Below are positions 35,358-45,900 of a stretch of DNA of 64,000 bases, in pieces (position 1 is the first letter of the stretch; each line of letters begins with the position of its first letter). The notes below the pieces were generated by a model. The model had not been told where the DNA came from and searched no databases. It saw only the letters and a program-made list of their open reading frames with translations. Source of the DNA: Desulfobulbaceae bacterium BRH_c16a. Lineage in GTDB: Bacteria > Desulfobacterota > Desulfobulbia > Desulfobulbales > Desulfocapsaceae. The position numbers and the translations under genes are program-made. Location of the stretch: assembly GCA_000961725.1 (NCBI GenBank), contig LADS01000001.1:1-64000 (forward strand), given 5' to 3'.

Positions 35358-38300
35358 ATGAGGCCATCAACTTTGCAAGACAGGAGAATACCACTGCATA
35401 TCCGAACAGTGATGCAATTGTTGCGGGTTCTCGGATTAGTGTCTATCTGTCTGCTTTCCAACATCTTTTTTGATGAGAATGCGTTCTGCCGGGAGAAGAG
35501 ACATATCCTTGTTCTGCATTCCTACAACAAAGGTCTTGAATGGACCGACAAAGAGGATGAGGGCATCATGTCGGTCCTCCAGGCCCGTCAGGACGAGGTT
35601 GAGGTACATACCGAATATATGGACACCAAGAGATTTGGCGGGGATGGCGGATTTGCCTATTTCCGCGCGTTCCTGGAAAAAAAATACGGACCTATGCCAT
35701 TTTCCTGCATCATCTGCAGTGATGATGACGCATTCAATTTTGTCTACAACAACAGCAATTCTCTTTTCAGAAATGTCCCGATAGTCTTCTGCGGGGTCAA
35801 TTACATTGACGATCGACAGATCGCCGCCAACCGTAACCTGTTCACCGGCGTAGTCGAGGCCTTCGATATCTCGACCACCCTCCGGACAGCCTTGCGGCTC
35901 CATCCGCACACTTCGAAAATCGTGGTGATCAATGACCGCACCACAACCGGGCGGGCCAACCGGCGGATTCTCGACACCCTTCTTCCGGAATTTGCGGAAC
36001 AGGTCCGGATAGAGTTCATCGAAGACGTGACAATGGCTGAACTGCAGACCGCTGTTCAGGCCCTCGATGAAGGAAACCTGGTTCTGCTGATGACCTTCAA
36101 CAGGGACAGCAGCGGCACGGTTTTCGACTATAACAGAAGCATCGGCATGATTTCCCGGGTGGCCCGGATTCCAATATACGGAGTCTGGGACTTTTACCTG
36201 GGCAAGGGGATCGTCGGCGGAATGCTGACCAGCGGCTGGGACCAGGGAAAGATAGCGGCGGAACTCGCCACGCAAATCCTTGATGGCCAACCGATCGAAA
36301 CACTTCCGGTCATCACCAGAAGTCCGAATCGATTCATGTTCGATTATAACCAGTTGAAACGGTTTGGCATCGCCCGTGACAAGCTCCCGGAGGGTTCGAT
36401 AATAATAAACCAGCCGATCTCACTGATGGATATCCATGGCCGGGTGATCTGGGCAGGAGTGGCAATTGTCGGAGGGCTGGTGGTCATTATCGTCCTGCTC
36501 CTGGCCCGGATGGTGGAACGGCGTCGGTCGGTGCGGGAAATGGAGCAGGCGCACCGGCAGACCATAACGATTCTTGAGAGCATCACCGATGGGTTCATCG
36601 CCTTTGACCGGCATTTTCGCTTCACCTACGTGAACACCGAGGCGGAAAAGACGCTGGGCCATGACCGAAAAACCCTCCTTGGCCGAAATTACTGGGAAAT
36701 ATTCCCGTTTATGGCCGGCACCGCGGTGGAACAGCTGTATCGTCAGGTGATGGTCAGAGGAACGGGCGGTGATCTGCAGTATTGGCATGAAGCCCCCGAC
36801 TCGGGGCCGGGCAAATGGATTGCTCTGAAGGCTTATCCCGCCGAGGATGGCGGCGTCTCGGTATATTTCAGGGATATTACGGAAGAAAAATCCATTAATG
36901 ATGAACGTATCCGCCTGGCCACGGCCGTAGAGCAGGCTGCGGAGGCGATATTTATCACCGATCCCCGCTGGATTATCCAATATGTCAACCCGGCTTTTGA
37001 AAAAATGACCGGTTACGGCAGAAGTGAGATTGTCGGCAAGCATACACGGCTCTTGAAAAGCGACGCCCATGGTCAGGATTTTTATCGAAAGATCAATGCA
37101 ACCTTGAAAGCAGGCGAAGTATGGTCCGGTAGAATCGTCAACCGGAAGAAAGACGGTTCCTTGTTTCATGTCGAGGCTACCGACACACCGGTTCGCGATA
37201 GTTACGGCAGCATCATCAATTATGCAGTGGTATCGAGGGATATAACGGTTGAATTGAGGCTGGAAAGAGAATTGCGACAGGCCCAGAAAATGGAGGCGAT
37301 CGGCACCCTGGCAGGCGGGATAGCCCATGACTTCAATAATATTCTTGCCATTATTCTCGGTTTTACCGAAATAGCCATGTTGAAGCTTCCCGATCCGAAT
37401 CCGGTTCGGGATCACCTGCAGCGGGTATTGGATGCAGGCGCCCGGGCCACTGACCTGGTCAGACAGATTCTCGCCTTCAGCCGGAGCAGCGAGCATGAAA
37501 AGCGACCGGTGGAGTTTGCCGTTTTCATCAAGGAAGCCATGAAGCTCCTGCGGCCGTTGCTGCCGACGACGATCGAGATTCTGTCCGACATCAAGGTTCC
37601 CTCCAGGCCGGCATTGGTGTTGATGGATCCCACCGAAATACATCAGGTTCTAATGAACCTCTGCACCAACGCGGCCCACGCAATGGGGGGCGAGGGGGGG
37701 ATTCTCGGCATAGGTGTTACGGAGTTTGACGTAGATGCTGTTCTTGCTTCTCGTCATTTGGACTTGGAACCGGGTGGATATGTATGTCTTTCCGTGAGCG
37801 ATACCGGCCACGGGATGGAGGGGGAGCTGCTCGAACGGATATTCGATCCATATTTCACCACCAAAGAAGTCGGGGCAGGGACAGGATTGGGATTATCGGT
37901 TGTCCGGGGGATTGTCAAAGGACATGGCGGGGCGGTTACCGTTTCCAGTTCGCCGGGGGCCGGGACGACCTTCAAGGTCTTCCTTCCACGTATAGAAGGA
38001 GGGGTCTCGTCAAAAGCTCCGACGGCCGAGGTCTTTCCGCCCGGCAGCGAACGTATTCTCTTTGTCGACGATGAGCAGACCATTGCCCAACTCGGAGCCG
38101 AAATGCTCGAACCCTTCGGTTACAAGGTGAGCGTCATGACCGGCAGTCGGGAGGCGCTGGCGGCCTTCAAGGCAAATCCGGATGGTTTCGATCTCCTTAT
38201 AACCGACATGACCATGCCACACCTGACCGGCAAGGAACTTGCCAGGGAAATCAAAGCCATCCGCCCGGATCTTCCGGTTATTCTCTGCACCGGCTTCAGT

Positions 38301-38408
38301 GAGTTGATTAACGAGAGCAATGCCCGGGAAGCCGGAGTCGACGATTTTCTCATGAAACCCTATGCCGTCGGCGATCTGCTCGGGACTCTACACAAAGTTC
38401 TGCGGTAA
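35358..38408 (+). CDS. Hybrid histidine kinase with periplasmic ABC-binding domain
   Basis: A 1016-residue sensor. A signal/anchor segment (MQLLRVLGLVSICLLS) leads into a periplasmic substrate-binding-protein-like domain (about 45-345; HILVLHSYNKGLEWTDKEDEGI is typical of the ABC_sub_bind sensor group). A transmembrane helix is near 375-397, followed by two PAS domains (about 405-640). The HisKA domain has the phosphoacceptor in [12 protein letters not shown], the HATPase has DTGHGMEGELLERIFDPYF and GTGLGLSVV, and a receiver domain has Asp in LLITDMTMPHLTGKE. The start could be the ATG at 35358 or at 35412; neither has a good ribosome-binding site. It lies 48 bases after the molybdopterin enzyme and may sense its substrate. 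Confidence 0.85.
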   Translation: MRPSTLQDRRIPLHIRTVMQLLRVLGLVSICLLSNIFFDENAFCREKRHILVLHSYNKGLEWTDKEDEGIMSVLQARQDEVEVHTEYMDTKRFGGDGGFAYFRAFLEKKYGPMPFSCIICSDDDAFNFVYNNSNSLFRNVPIVFCGVNYIDDRQIAANRNLFTGVVEAFDISTTLRTALRLHPHTSKIVVINDRTTTGRANRRILDTLLPEFAEQVRIEFIEDVTMAELQTAVQALDEGNLVLLMTFNRDSSGTVFDYNRSIGMISRVARIPIYGVWDFYLGKGIVGGMLTSGWDQGKIAAELATQILDGQPIETLPVITRSPNRFMFDYNQLKRFGIARDKLPEGSIIINQPISLMDIHGRVIWAGVAIVGGLVVIIVLLLARMVERRRSVREMEQAHRQTITILESITDGFIAFDRHFRFTYVNTEAEKTLGHDRKTLLGRNYWEIFPFMAGTAVEQLYRQVMVRGTGGDLQYWHEAPDSGPGKWIALKAYPAEDGGVSVYFRDITEEKSINDERIRLATAVEQAAEAIFITDPRWIIQYVNPAFEKMTGYGRSEIVGKHTRLLKSDAHGQDFYRKINATLKAGEVWSGRIVNRKKDGSLFHVEATDTPVRDSYGSIINYAVVSRDITVELRLERELRQAQKMEAIGTLAGGIAHDFNNILAIILGFTEIAMLKLPDPNPVRDHLQRVLDAGARATDLVRQILAFSRSSEHEKRPVEFAVFIKEAMKLLRPLLPTTIEILSDIKVPSRPALVLMDPTEIHQVLMNLCTNAAHAMGGEGGILGIGVTEFDVDAVLASRHLDLEPGGYVCLSVSDTGHGMEGELLERIFDPYFTTKEVGAGTGLGLSVVRGIVKGHGGAVTVSSSPGAGTTFKVFLPRIEGGVSSKAPTAEVFPPGSERILFVDDEQTIAQLGAEMLEPFGYKVSVMTGSREALAAFKANPDGFDLLITDMTMPHLTGKELAREIKAIRPDLPVILCTGFSELINESNAREAGVDDFLMKPYAVGDLLGTLHKVLR

Positions 38409-38462
38409 TGATGCCCGGAAGGCGGTTTGATTTTTCCTCTGGGATTCCAGTCAATCTTTCCA

Positions 38463-40562
38463 TCAGCGGGTAAATGAGGTGAAGTGACGCTGGGCAGACA
38501 ATGGCTCCTCGCCCGGCGCCGGTTTTCTGCGCACATAGCTGCCATCCGGCAGCATGTCCCAGGAGAAGGTGTTGTCCCTTTCATACACGGAAAGTATCTC
38601 TTCCAGCTCCGCTTGTATCTCGGTGTTGAAGACGGGGACAATCGTTTCGATTCGCCGGTCAAGATTACGCTTCATCCAGTCCGAGGAACCGATAAGGAAG
38701 ATCGGATCGCCGTTGTTTTCAAAACGATAGATCCGGCTATGTTCCAGGAAGCGGCCGATAATGCTGAATACCCGGATGGTCTCGGAAAGTCCGGGCACTC
38801 CGGCGCGCAGACTGCAAAGCCCACGGACATTCAACGAAATCGGTACTCCGGCCCGGCTTGCCAGGTAGAGTTCCCTGATGATGTCGCAGTCCTGCAGCTG
38901 GTTCAGTTTGGCCCTGATTCCGGCAGGTTTCCCGGCCTTGCAATTGGCTGCTTCCTGGCGGATGAGTGCGGTAAACCGTTCGCGCATGTTGTGGGGAGCA
39001 ACAAAAAGCAGACTGTATCCCTGCGGGGCGATGGCTCCGGTCAACTCGTTGAACAATCGGCCGACGTCCTCGCCGAGCTGCCGGTTGGAGCTGAGAATTC
39101 CCAGATCACCGTAGAGACGGGCCGTACCGGTGTGGTAGTTGCCGGTGCCGAAATGGACGTATCGCCTGATACCGTCGCTTTCCTCACGAACAATCATCGC
39201 CAGCTTGACATGGGTTTTCAGCCGTTCAACGCCGTATACGACATGGGCGCCTCCCTGCTCCAGTTTTTTGCCCCAGGCGATATTGGGTGCCTCATCGAAC
39301 CGGGCGGTTATTTCGACGAGAACGGCAACCTGTTTGCCGCGCTGGGATGCTTCCAGCAGGGCTTTGACTATGGGTGACTGGGTGGAGGTCCGGTATATGG
39401 TTAACTTGATTGCCAGAACTTTCGGGTCGGCAGCGGCATGCTGCAGCAGTCTCAGGACAGAGGAGTCGAAATCATGGTATGGCAGGTGGATGAGAACATC
39501 CTTTTTCTTGATTTCAGCAAAGAAAGCCTCACTGTCCTGGGGATGAATATTTTTCAGCCGGGCATGGTGGACAGGAACGTGCGGGCCATCGCGCAGGTCG
39601 TTGCGGCCTTCGATCTTGAGCTCGAGCAGATCGCCGTAGTTGAGCATTCCCCGAATCTTCATTACCTGAGAAACACCGATATCGAGCTTTTCGATCAGCC
39701 AGTCGAGGAGCTCGCCGGGAAACGATTCGCTCACCTCCAGACGGACGATCCCGGCAAATTTCCGATAGTTCAACTCTGCTGTCACCATGTCGATGATGCT
39801 GCCCGGTTCAAGTTCCTCGTCGGGATGGTCGTCAAGCCGAGCCCGATCCCAGGGGTTGTCTTTCGCGCCGCGGGTGACGCGGAAACAGGAGGCGGCAATC
39901 GATGGGGCGCCGGGGAAAAGGAGCTGCAGATTGTTGGCAATGATTTCCTCAAGGCGGACAAAACCTCGATTCTCCGGCAAGGATACCCACCGCCTGCGGT
40001 TGGCCGGGACCTTCAGCCGAACGAAACGGTGGCGGCCGTCCGCCTTGGTGATGACAACGGCAAGATTGAGGCTGAGGTTGCTGATGAACGGGAAGGGATG
40101 GGCGGCGTCAACGGCCAGCGGGGTGAGAATCGGCAGCACCGATTCTTCAAAGTACTTTTGTAAAAAGGTCTTATCCTCGTCGATGAGCGAGTCATAAGAC
40201 CGCAGGAAGATCCCCTCCCGGCTCAGGGCGGGACGCAGGACATCCTCGAACAGGTCATTGAGAATTCTCATCTGCCGCTGAAGCTCCTCACGGCACAGAT
40301 AGAGTTCTTCAGCCGGCCTGCGGCCGTCACAACCGGTACTTTCCGGCTGGGTTTTGAGCTTGCGATGCAGTCCGCCCAGCCTTTTCATGACGAACTCGTC
40401 AAAGATCATCCCCATGATGCCGGCAAATTTGACGCGCTCGAGCAGCGGCTGCGTTTCATCCTCGGCAATTTCGAGGACCCGGCGGGCAAAGGCGAGCCAG
40501 CTCAATTCTCTATTGAGGTATGCGTCATGCGCATCGACATTCAGAAGGGGAATCGCATCCAT
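38463..40562 (-). CDS. ppk1: Polyphosphate kinase 1
   Basis: A 699-residue enzyme that polymerises the gamma phosphate of ATP into polyphosphate. The N-domain starts with AYLNRELSWLAFARRVLEIAED. The autophosphorylated His lies in HFGTGNYHTGTARLYGDLG, and KLTIYRTSTQSPIVKALLEA is the conserved C1 block. The C-terminal YVRRKPAPGEEPLSAQ is typical of the family. Start choice is uncertain: ATG 40562 keeps the conserved N-terminus, while ATG 40601 and a TTG at 40631 would add residues that look unconserved. It is convergent with the hybrid kinase gene. Confidence 0.93.
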   Translation of the reverse strand: MDAIPLLNVDAHDAYLNRELSWLAFARRVLEIAEDETQPLLERVKFAGIMGMIFDEFVMKRLGGLHRKLKTQPESTGCDGRRPAEELYLCREELQRQMRILNDLFEDVLRPALSREGIFLRSYDSLIDEDKTFLQKYFEESVLPILTPLAVDAAHPFPFISNLSLNLAVVITKADGRHRFVRLKVPANRRRWVSLPENRGFVRLEEIIANNLQLLFPGAPSIAASCFRVTRGAKDNPWDRARLDDHPDEELEPGSIIDMVTAELNYRKFAGIVRLEVSESFPGELLDWLIEKLDIGVSQVMKIRGMLNYGDLLELKIEGRNDLRDGPHVPVHHARLKNIHPQDSEAFFAEIKKKDVLIHLPYHDFDSSVLRLLQHAAADPKVLAIKLTIYRTSTQSPIVKALLEASQRGKQVAVLVEITARFDEAPNIAWGKKLEQGGAHVVYGVERLKTHVKLAMIVREESDGIRRYVHFGTGNYHTGTARLYGDLGILSSNRQLGEDVGRLFNELTGAIAPQGYSLLFVAPHNMRERFTALIRQEAANCKAGKPAGIRAKLNQLQDCDIIRELYLASRAGVPISLNVRGLCSLRAGVPGLSETIRVFSIIGRFLEHSRIYRFENNGDPIFLIGSSDWMKRNLDRRIETIVPVFNTEIQAELEEILSVYERDNTFSWDMLPDGSYVRRKPAPGEEPLSAQRHFTSFTR

Positions 40563-40811
40563 GGCTAGGACCTGAGATCGTCGGTTTTTCGGGCGAGGCA
40601 TTTTGCAGAAAAGCCCGCGGACCTCGCACAATTGCTGTCTCTTGCTTCAATGGTACATCAGTAAAAGGAGGATATGCAAGCGCCGCCTTTTCTTTTTCGC
40701 CTGGACAGCGGGCTCCGGTTCAGGCAAGGCTCTTCAGTTTTTACTGTAGTCACTGTCGGCTTATGTGTTATCATATAGGTGTAGCTAAAAACCTGCCGGC
40801 GGAGGTGTCTG

Positions 40812-42200
40812 ATGCGATATCGTATCGAAGAGCACCTGTACAGGTGTTCACTGTTCATCATTTCTCTTCTTGCGTCTGGCCTGCTCCTCACTCTTCTTCT
40901 GGCCTGGCCGTCGTGTACAGCTGCACAGGTCCGCGGGGCCACCCTTCTTGAGGTAAAAGGCGCCATTGGGCCTGCGATAAGCGACTATCTGCAGAATGGT
41001 TTGAAAAAATCGGAAAAACTCGGCGCCGCTGTCGTTATTATCCGTCTCGATACGCCTGGCGGTCTCGACCATTCCATGCGTGATATCATTCGGGCCATAC
41101 TTGCCTCCCCCATCCCTGTCATTACCTATGTCGCCCCTGATGGTGCACGGGCCGCCAGTGCCGGTACCTATATTCTCTATGCCAGCCATGTCGCGGCGAT
41201 GGCGCCGGCCACCAATCTCGGTGCCGCCACTCCGGTTCGGGTCGGCGGAGCCCCCTCCGATCCCGGCAAAAACGAAGAGAAGAAAGACCGGCAGCAAAAA
41301 GATGATATGCCGGCGGACGCCATGGAGCGCAAGATAATCAACGACGCCTCGGCCTATATCAAGGCCCTGGCCGACCGGCATGGACGGAATTCGGACTGGG
41401 CCGTCAAAGCGGTCCGGGAGTCGGTCAGTCTTTCCGCCGGGGAGGCGCTGGCCATAGATGTGATCGATATTGTCGCCACCGACCTTGCCGATCTCCTCAG
41501 TCAGGCCGATGGCCGGGAGGTTCGCATGGATTCGGGGGTAAAACGGCTTGACACCAGGGATCTGACCGTGACACCTATCGAACAAACATGGCGAACCAAA
41601 CTGTTGTCAGTCGTCACCGATCCCAATATCGCTTATCTTCTCGTTTTATTGGGAATATTTGGCTTGATGTACGAACTCGGCAATCCCGGTCTTTTTCTGC
41701 CCGGCGTAGCCGGCAGCATATCGTTGCTGCTCGCCCTGTATGCCTTCCAGGTGCTGCCCGTCAATTACAGCGGCCTGGCACTTATTCTTCTCGGTATCCT
41801 GCTCATGATCGGCGAGGCCTTTATGCCAAGTTTCGGCATCCTCGGTTTCGGCGGCATTATCGCTTTTGTCATCGGCTCGATCATTCTCATGGACGATGAG
41901 GAACTGCGTATTTCCCTGCCGATTATAGTTGCAACCACTGCCGCTTCCGCCATGTTGTTGATCTTCATCATCGGACGTTTTCTTATGCTTCGCAAGAAAA
42001 GTGTCGGTACCGGTGCAGAAGCAATGATCGGCATGACCGGAGAGGCCATTGACGATTTCACCGGGGAAGGCAGGATCTGGCTCTCGGGCGAATCCTGGCT
42101 GGCTCAATGCAAAGATAAGGTGATAAAAGGAGAAAAGGTAAAAGTTACGGCCAAAGACGGCCTCTCTCTCACGGTTGAAAAATTGAAGGAGGATATGTGA
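40812..42200 (+). CDS. NfeD-type membrane serine protease (ClpP-class)
   Basis: A 462-residue membrane protein of the long NfeD class. After a signal/anchor helix, a ClpP-like serine protease domain covers about residues 40-230, with [17 protein letters not shown] and the catalytic Ser in [14 protein letters not shown]; the catalytic Lys is expected in the following [17 protein letters not shown] segment. A block of four to five helices (about 265-400) and a C-terminal OB-fold ([20 protein letters not shown]) follow. Homologues cleave stomatin-like proteins, and a slipin is encoded immediately downstream with a one-base overlap. GGAGG precedes the ATG. Confidence 0.9.
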   Translation: MRYRIEEHLYRCSLFIISLLASGLLLTLLLAWPSCTAAQVRGATLLEVKGAIGPAISDYLQNGLKKSEKLGAAVVIIRLDTPGGLDHSMRDIIRAILASPIPVITYVAPDGARAASAGTYILYASHVAAMAPATNLGAATPVRVGGAPSDPGKNEEKKDRQQKDDMPADAMERKIINDASAYIKALADRHGRNSDWAVKAVRESVSLSAGEALAIDVIDIVATDLADLLSQADGREVRMDSGVKRLDTRDLTVTPIEQTWRTKLLSVVTDPNIAYLLVLLGIFGLMYELGNPGLFLPGVAGSISLLLALYAFQVLPVNYSGLALILLGILLMIGEAFMPSFGILGFGGIIAFVIGSIILMDDEELRISLPIIVATTAASAMLLIFIIGRFLMLRKKSVGTGAEAMIGMTGEAIDDFTGEGRIWLSGESWLAQCKDKVIKGEKVKVTAKDGLSLTVEKLKEDM

Positions 42201-42958
42201 TGATTCCTACTGCCTTGTTGCAATACATGACACTTGTGGCTCTGCTGGTCGGGCTGGTAGCCGTTTCTTTCCGAATCGTCGCCGAATATGAACGGTTGGT
42301 AGTCCTGTATTTCGGCAGATTTCAGGAAGTGAAAATGCCGGGTCTGAGAATTGTTCTGCCTGGTATTCAACGCGCCTTCCGTGTCGATTTGCGGGTTATA
42401 ACAATGGATGTTCCTCCCCAGGATGTGATTTCCAAAGATAATGTCACGGTACGCGTCAATGCGGTTCTCTACTTTCGGGTTGTCGATCCGGAAAGGGCCA
42501 TAATCCAGGTGGAGGATTTCCTCAATGCGACAAATCAACTTGCTCAGACCACCCTGCGATCGGTACTTGGACAGCATGACCTGGACGAGATGCTTTCGGA
42601 ACGGGAAAAGCTGAATAAAGATATCCAGGACATCATCGACAAACGGTCAGATGCCTGGGGGATTAAGGTAATCAACGTCGAAATCAAACATGTCGACCTC
42701 AACGAAAACATGGTCCGGGCCATTGCCCGCCAGGCCGAAGCGGAACGTGAACGGCGGGCCAAGGTCATCAACGCCGAAGGCGAGTTTCAGGCTTCGGAAA
42801 AATTGCTCGCGGCGGCCGAAATTATTTCGAAAAATCCTCAGGCCCTGCAGCTTCGTTACCTCCAGACGCTGAGCGACATGGCAAACCAGAAAAACACCAA
42901 TACCGTGGTCTTTCCCTTTCCAATTGACCTGATTCAGGCTGCTCTGCAGAAGAAATAG
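42200..42958 (+). CDS. Slipin (SPFH/stomatin-family membrane scaffold)
   Basis: A 252-residue stomatin-like protein. One N-terminal helix ([13 protein letters not shown]) anchors an SPFH domain with [24 protein letters not shown] and [18 protein letters not shown]; a coiled coil follows ([22 protein letters not shown]). It should form membrane microdomain rings and is the usual partner and substrate of NfeD proteases. AAGGAGG upstream serves either ATG 42200 or GTG 42197; the ATG, sharing one base with the preceding stop, is used here. Confidence 0.9.
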   Translation: MIPTALLQYMTLVALLVGLVAVSFRIVAEYERLVVLYFGRFQEVKMPGLRIVLPGIQRAFRVDLRVITMDVPPQDVISKDNVTVRVNAVLYFRVVDPERAIIQVEDFLNATNQLAQTTLRSVLGQHDLDEMLSEREKLNKDIQDIIDKRSDAWGIKVINVEIKHVDLNENMVRAIARQAEAERERRAKVINAEGEFQASEKLLAAAEIISKNPQALQLRYLQTLSDMANQKNTNTVVFPFPIDLIQAALQKK

Positions 42959-43298
42959 ATAAAGGCGGCTGGCCGGACCGGTTCCGGCCACCGTAAAATC
43001 CCCCTTCCTTGTTGTTTGTCTTCAGCCAAAATTACGCCGATCATTTCAGTCCATATTGGATTGTCACCCCACTCCAAAAGATCATACGAGGTCATTGGCT
43101 AAACAAATTCTCCAAGTGGGCGATATGTACAGGAGCATATAAATCACCTTGGCCTCCGGAATGGAAACAGCCTTGGGAGGTCAGCTTGAGTTTGTGCGGG
43201 GTCTTTGCTACACTTTGAAAAACAATGTTTTTCCGGCTTGTTCAAAGAGTGTTACCAATTGGCAGAACGGATCTTCATTATATTTTCTTTCTCAGGTT
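42959..43298. other. Intergenic region between slipin and diguanylate cyclase genes
   Basis: About 340 bases. A perfect 8-bp hairpin, TGGCCGGA/TCCGGCCA (42970-42990), begins 12 bases after the slipin stop and may end or protect that transcript, though no T-run follows. The rest shows no credible gene; the cyclase frame is open back to 43149 but with poor start context. A promoter candidate lies at 43186-43214. Confidence 0.5.
43186..43214 (+). promoter_or_regulatory. Putative sigma70 promoter of the diguanylate cyclase gene
   Basis: TTGAGT (43186-43191) and TACACT (43209-43214) are 17 bases apart, each matching four of six consensus bases. It is about 85 bases before the preferred ATG at 43299. 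Confidence 0.4.
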
Positions 43299-45002
43299 AT
43301 GGAAAATAAACTTAAAAAACAGGAATTCAGGTCGGTTCGTAATCGGATTCTGGTTTTTTCTATTCTGGTAACCTTGTTACCGTCGTTCGGGATGGGCTGG
43401 TTCTGGTTTAACATGACCCGCAGGGTCACAACCGAAAAAATCGAACAGAAGCTGGTCGATTCAGTCGGTATTGCCGAACGTGAAATCAATCTCTGGTTCA
43501 AGGAGCGGAATTATGAACTGCGCGTTTTTGCCAATTCCTTTGTCGTTCGTGAGAATTTGAGCAAGTATCGTACGGCCATCGAAAGCGAAGATCGGAAGAA
43601 CGAAAAACAGACGGCGTCGCATCTGCGGAAAATCGGCACCTATCTGACCCTTGTCAGGAACGAGTTCAAGGTGTATCGGCGCTTGCTGGTGCTTGATAAC
43701 GAAATGCGGATCATTGCCGCCTCGGATACTTCCGACAAGAGCCGCCCGGTTGTCTTGCCCCACAACTGGAAAAGTCAGCTTGACAGGTCGAGGTTTTTTT
43801 CGGGAGACACGTATTTTATCGAAGAAGAGTTTTCGCCTCTGGTCCTTATCGGGATTCCACTTCTGTTGGAGCAGAACTCCACCCAGCTTGGATTTTTTGT
43901 CATGGAGGTACGGTTGCAGGGGCTTTTGCCGCTGCTCATGGCTTCTCTGCCGAAAACCGAGAGGGAACTGGGCGCCGCTGTGATGATCCTGCTCGGCAAA
44001 AACGGCCGCCACATCCTGTCCACAGCCTGGCCGGAAAATCACAAGGAGACGGCCGTGGCTTCTCCTCAGGTGCTGAATCTGCTCAACAGTCAGCTCCATC
44101 TTCAGGGCTTTGTCAATGACCGGAAGGTGCGGGTTGTCGGTCTCGCCAGCTCTTTTGACGATCTTCCCTGGGATCTTGTCATTGCCGAAAACCATGACAA
44201 CGTCTTCGCCGGCCTGATCCAGGCCCGGAATCAAATTGTCCTGATTACCATCCTCCTTACCATTATCATCGGAGGTGCCGCCACCATCGTGGCCAGTCAG
44301 TTCATTATTCCGCTCAAGGCCCTGACAAAAGCCGTGTTACGTGTTGCCGGCGGGGACCTGGATGTTTCCGTAAATATACGCCGAAATGACGAACTCGGCA
44401 TCGTCACCGGGATGTTCAACGAAATGGTGCGCCGATTAAAGGAGAGTCAGGTAAAGCTTGAGCAGCTGGCCTTGACCGATCCTCTCACCGGACTTGCCAA
44501 TCGAAAGAAGATCATGGCGGATGTGGCGAGCAATTTTGAGCGCTACCTCAGATATTCCACGGAGTTTTCCATCCTGATGATCGATATCGACCACTTCAAA
44601 ATGGTTAACGACAGCCACGGCCATCAGGCAGGCGATGCAGTTCTGATCCAGGTTGCCCGGATTTTCAGGGAAACCTTGCGAGGTCTGGATAGTGCCGGGC
44701 GTTACGGGGGAGAGGAATTCCTTATCGTCCTGGGTAAAACAGACACTCACATGGCTCTGCAGATTGCCGAGCGGATCCGGCAAATGGTGGACCGGCATGC
44801 TTTTGTCTGCGAGGATGTTTCGCTGCACGTTACAATCAGTGTCGGGGTGTCGGGAATCACTTCGCAAGATCACGCTGGCGTCAGCCTGATCGGCAGAGCG
44901 GACAAGGCCTTGTATGAGGCAAAAGCCGCCGGTCGAAACCGGATTGTTTCAAGCCTCGACGAATCACCTGTTCCTTCTCCGGTCGGCCAGGATAGCCTTT
45001 AA
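43299..45002 (+). CDS. Membrane diguanylate cyclase (Cache-like sensor, HAMP, GGDEF)
   Basis: A 567-residue c-di-GMP synthase. Transmembrane helices near residues 18-38 and 310-333 bracket a periplasmic sensor of about 270 residues, probably Cache-like. A HAMP domain follows, then GGDEF (about 395-555) starting LTDPLTGLANRKKIM. The active motif is GGEEF in GRYGGEEFLIVLG, a functional variant. The product-inhibition I-site RxxD is present as RGLD five residues ahead. No EAL domain is attached. The ATG at 43299 begins MENKLKKQEFRSVRNR, a normal cytoplasmic lead to the first helix. A PilZ effector gene lies about 5.6 kb downstream. Confidence 0.9.
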   Translation: MENKLKKQEFRSVRNRILVFSILVTLLPSFGMGWFWFNMTRRVTTEKIEQKLVDSVGIAEREINLWFKERNYELRVFANSFVVRENLSKYRTAIESEDRKNEKQTASHLRKIGTYLTLVRNEFKVYRRLLVLDNEMRIIAASDTSDKSRPVVLPHNWKSQLDRSRFFSGDTYFIEEEFSPLVLIGIPLLLEQNSTQLGFFVMEVRLQGLLPLLMASLPKTERELGAAVMILLGKNGRHILSTAWPENHKETAVASPQVLNLLNSQLHLQGFVNDRKVRVVGLASSFDDLPWDLVIAENHDNVFAGLIQARNQIVLITILLTIIIGGAATIVASQFIIPLKALTKAVLRVAGGDLDVSVNIRRNDELGIVTGMFNEMVRRLKESQVKLEQLALTDPLTGLANRKKIMADVASNFERYLRYSTEFSILMIDIDHFKMVNDSHGHQAGDAVLIQVARIFRETLRGLDSAGRYGGEEFLIVLGKTDTHMALQIAERIRQMVDRHAFVCEDVSLHVTISVGVSGITSQDHAGVSLIGRADKALYEAKAAGRNRIVSSLDESPVPSPVGQDSL

Positions 45003-45014
45003 AAGGATTAGCGG

Positions 45015-45794
45015 TTATTTGAGCGGCTTGGGGAACGGGAGATTTGTTTCAGGGACGGCAAGCAAGGAATAATGGATCCAGCCGATCTGCCCGTTATAGA
45101 TAGTCACTTTAATCCAGTTTCCTCGATACCCGGTAGCGGCAACAGGTGTTTTCGCGTCCAGTGTCGCCAGGATCTTCCCATGCATGCCGGGACTTTTTCG
45201 AATATAGCCTGTTTTTGCCAACTGCAGAGGCAGGGGATCAGTGAAGTCTGGAGAGGTGCTTTTTTTCATCATCCTGTTCAGGGCTGTCTTGAGCCGTATA
45301 TCCTGGATCAATTCCATCGCCTGGGTTGCGAGAGAATGGACCTTGTCGAAATTGCCCCGCTCAAGTTCGATCCTGCTCTCTTCGATGAAACGGTCTGTCT
45401 GGGCAAAAACCTGCTGCTCACCGGCAGTGGCAAATTCCCTGGCTGCATTGATATCCGTGGCCACTTCAGCCAGGTGGGTCACCGCCTCAACCTTGGTGCC
45501 CGGTGTAGGCCTCCTTAACTTATTCTGCTTGACCTCCTGGGTAAGATCTTCATGGGTGGATTTAATCCTGTTGATTTCTGCCTGTTTCTCGATTAACTCC
45601 ATCTGCAGTTTGAACGTCACGGCATTCCGTTCGGCCAGTTGAGTTGCCAACTGGCTGTTTTCTTGCTGCAATTCTGCGTTTTGCAAAAGCATTTCCTTTT
45701 CTTTGGTCGATGTACAACCGAACAGCAGGAAAGATACGACAATGAGGAGGGATGCCGAAAGGAAACCGGAGGGGAAAATTTTGTTGTGGAACAT
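45015..45794 (-). CDS. SH3-domain lipoprotein with coiled coil
   Basis: A 259-residue exported lipoprotein; the signal peptide ends in FLLFGC. Residues about 30-90 form a Gln/Glu/Leu-rich coiled coil (MLLQNAELQQENSQLATQLAE). A helical region follows, and the C-terminal 65 residues are a bacterial SH3 domain (GYIRKSPGMHGKILATLDAKTPV and GNWIKVTIYNGQIGWIHYSLL). Such proteins bind peptidoglycan or other envelope parts. It is convergent with the cyclase gene 12 bases away. No specific function is evident. Confidence 0.75.
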   Translation of the reverse strand: MFHNKIFPSGFLSASLLIVVSFLLFGCTSTKEKEMLLQNAELQQENSQLATQLAERNAVTFKLQMELIEKQAEINRIKSTHEDLTQEVKQNKLRRPTPGTKVEAVTHLAEVATDINAAREFATAGEQQVFAQTDRFIEESRIELERGNFDKVHSLATQAMELIQDIRLKTALNRMMKKSTSPDFTDPLPLQLAKTGYIRKSPGMHGKILATLDAKTPVAATGYRGNWIKVTIYNGQIGWIHYSLLAVPETNLPFPKPLK

Positions 45795-45900
45795 GAAGAC
45801 AATAAGCGAATTATGGATTGTTCAGATTTGAAGTGAATACATCGTATATGTAAATGGCATTATCCGCCTCTACAACGATACAGAGCAAGCGGTGTTCCGG

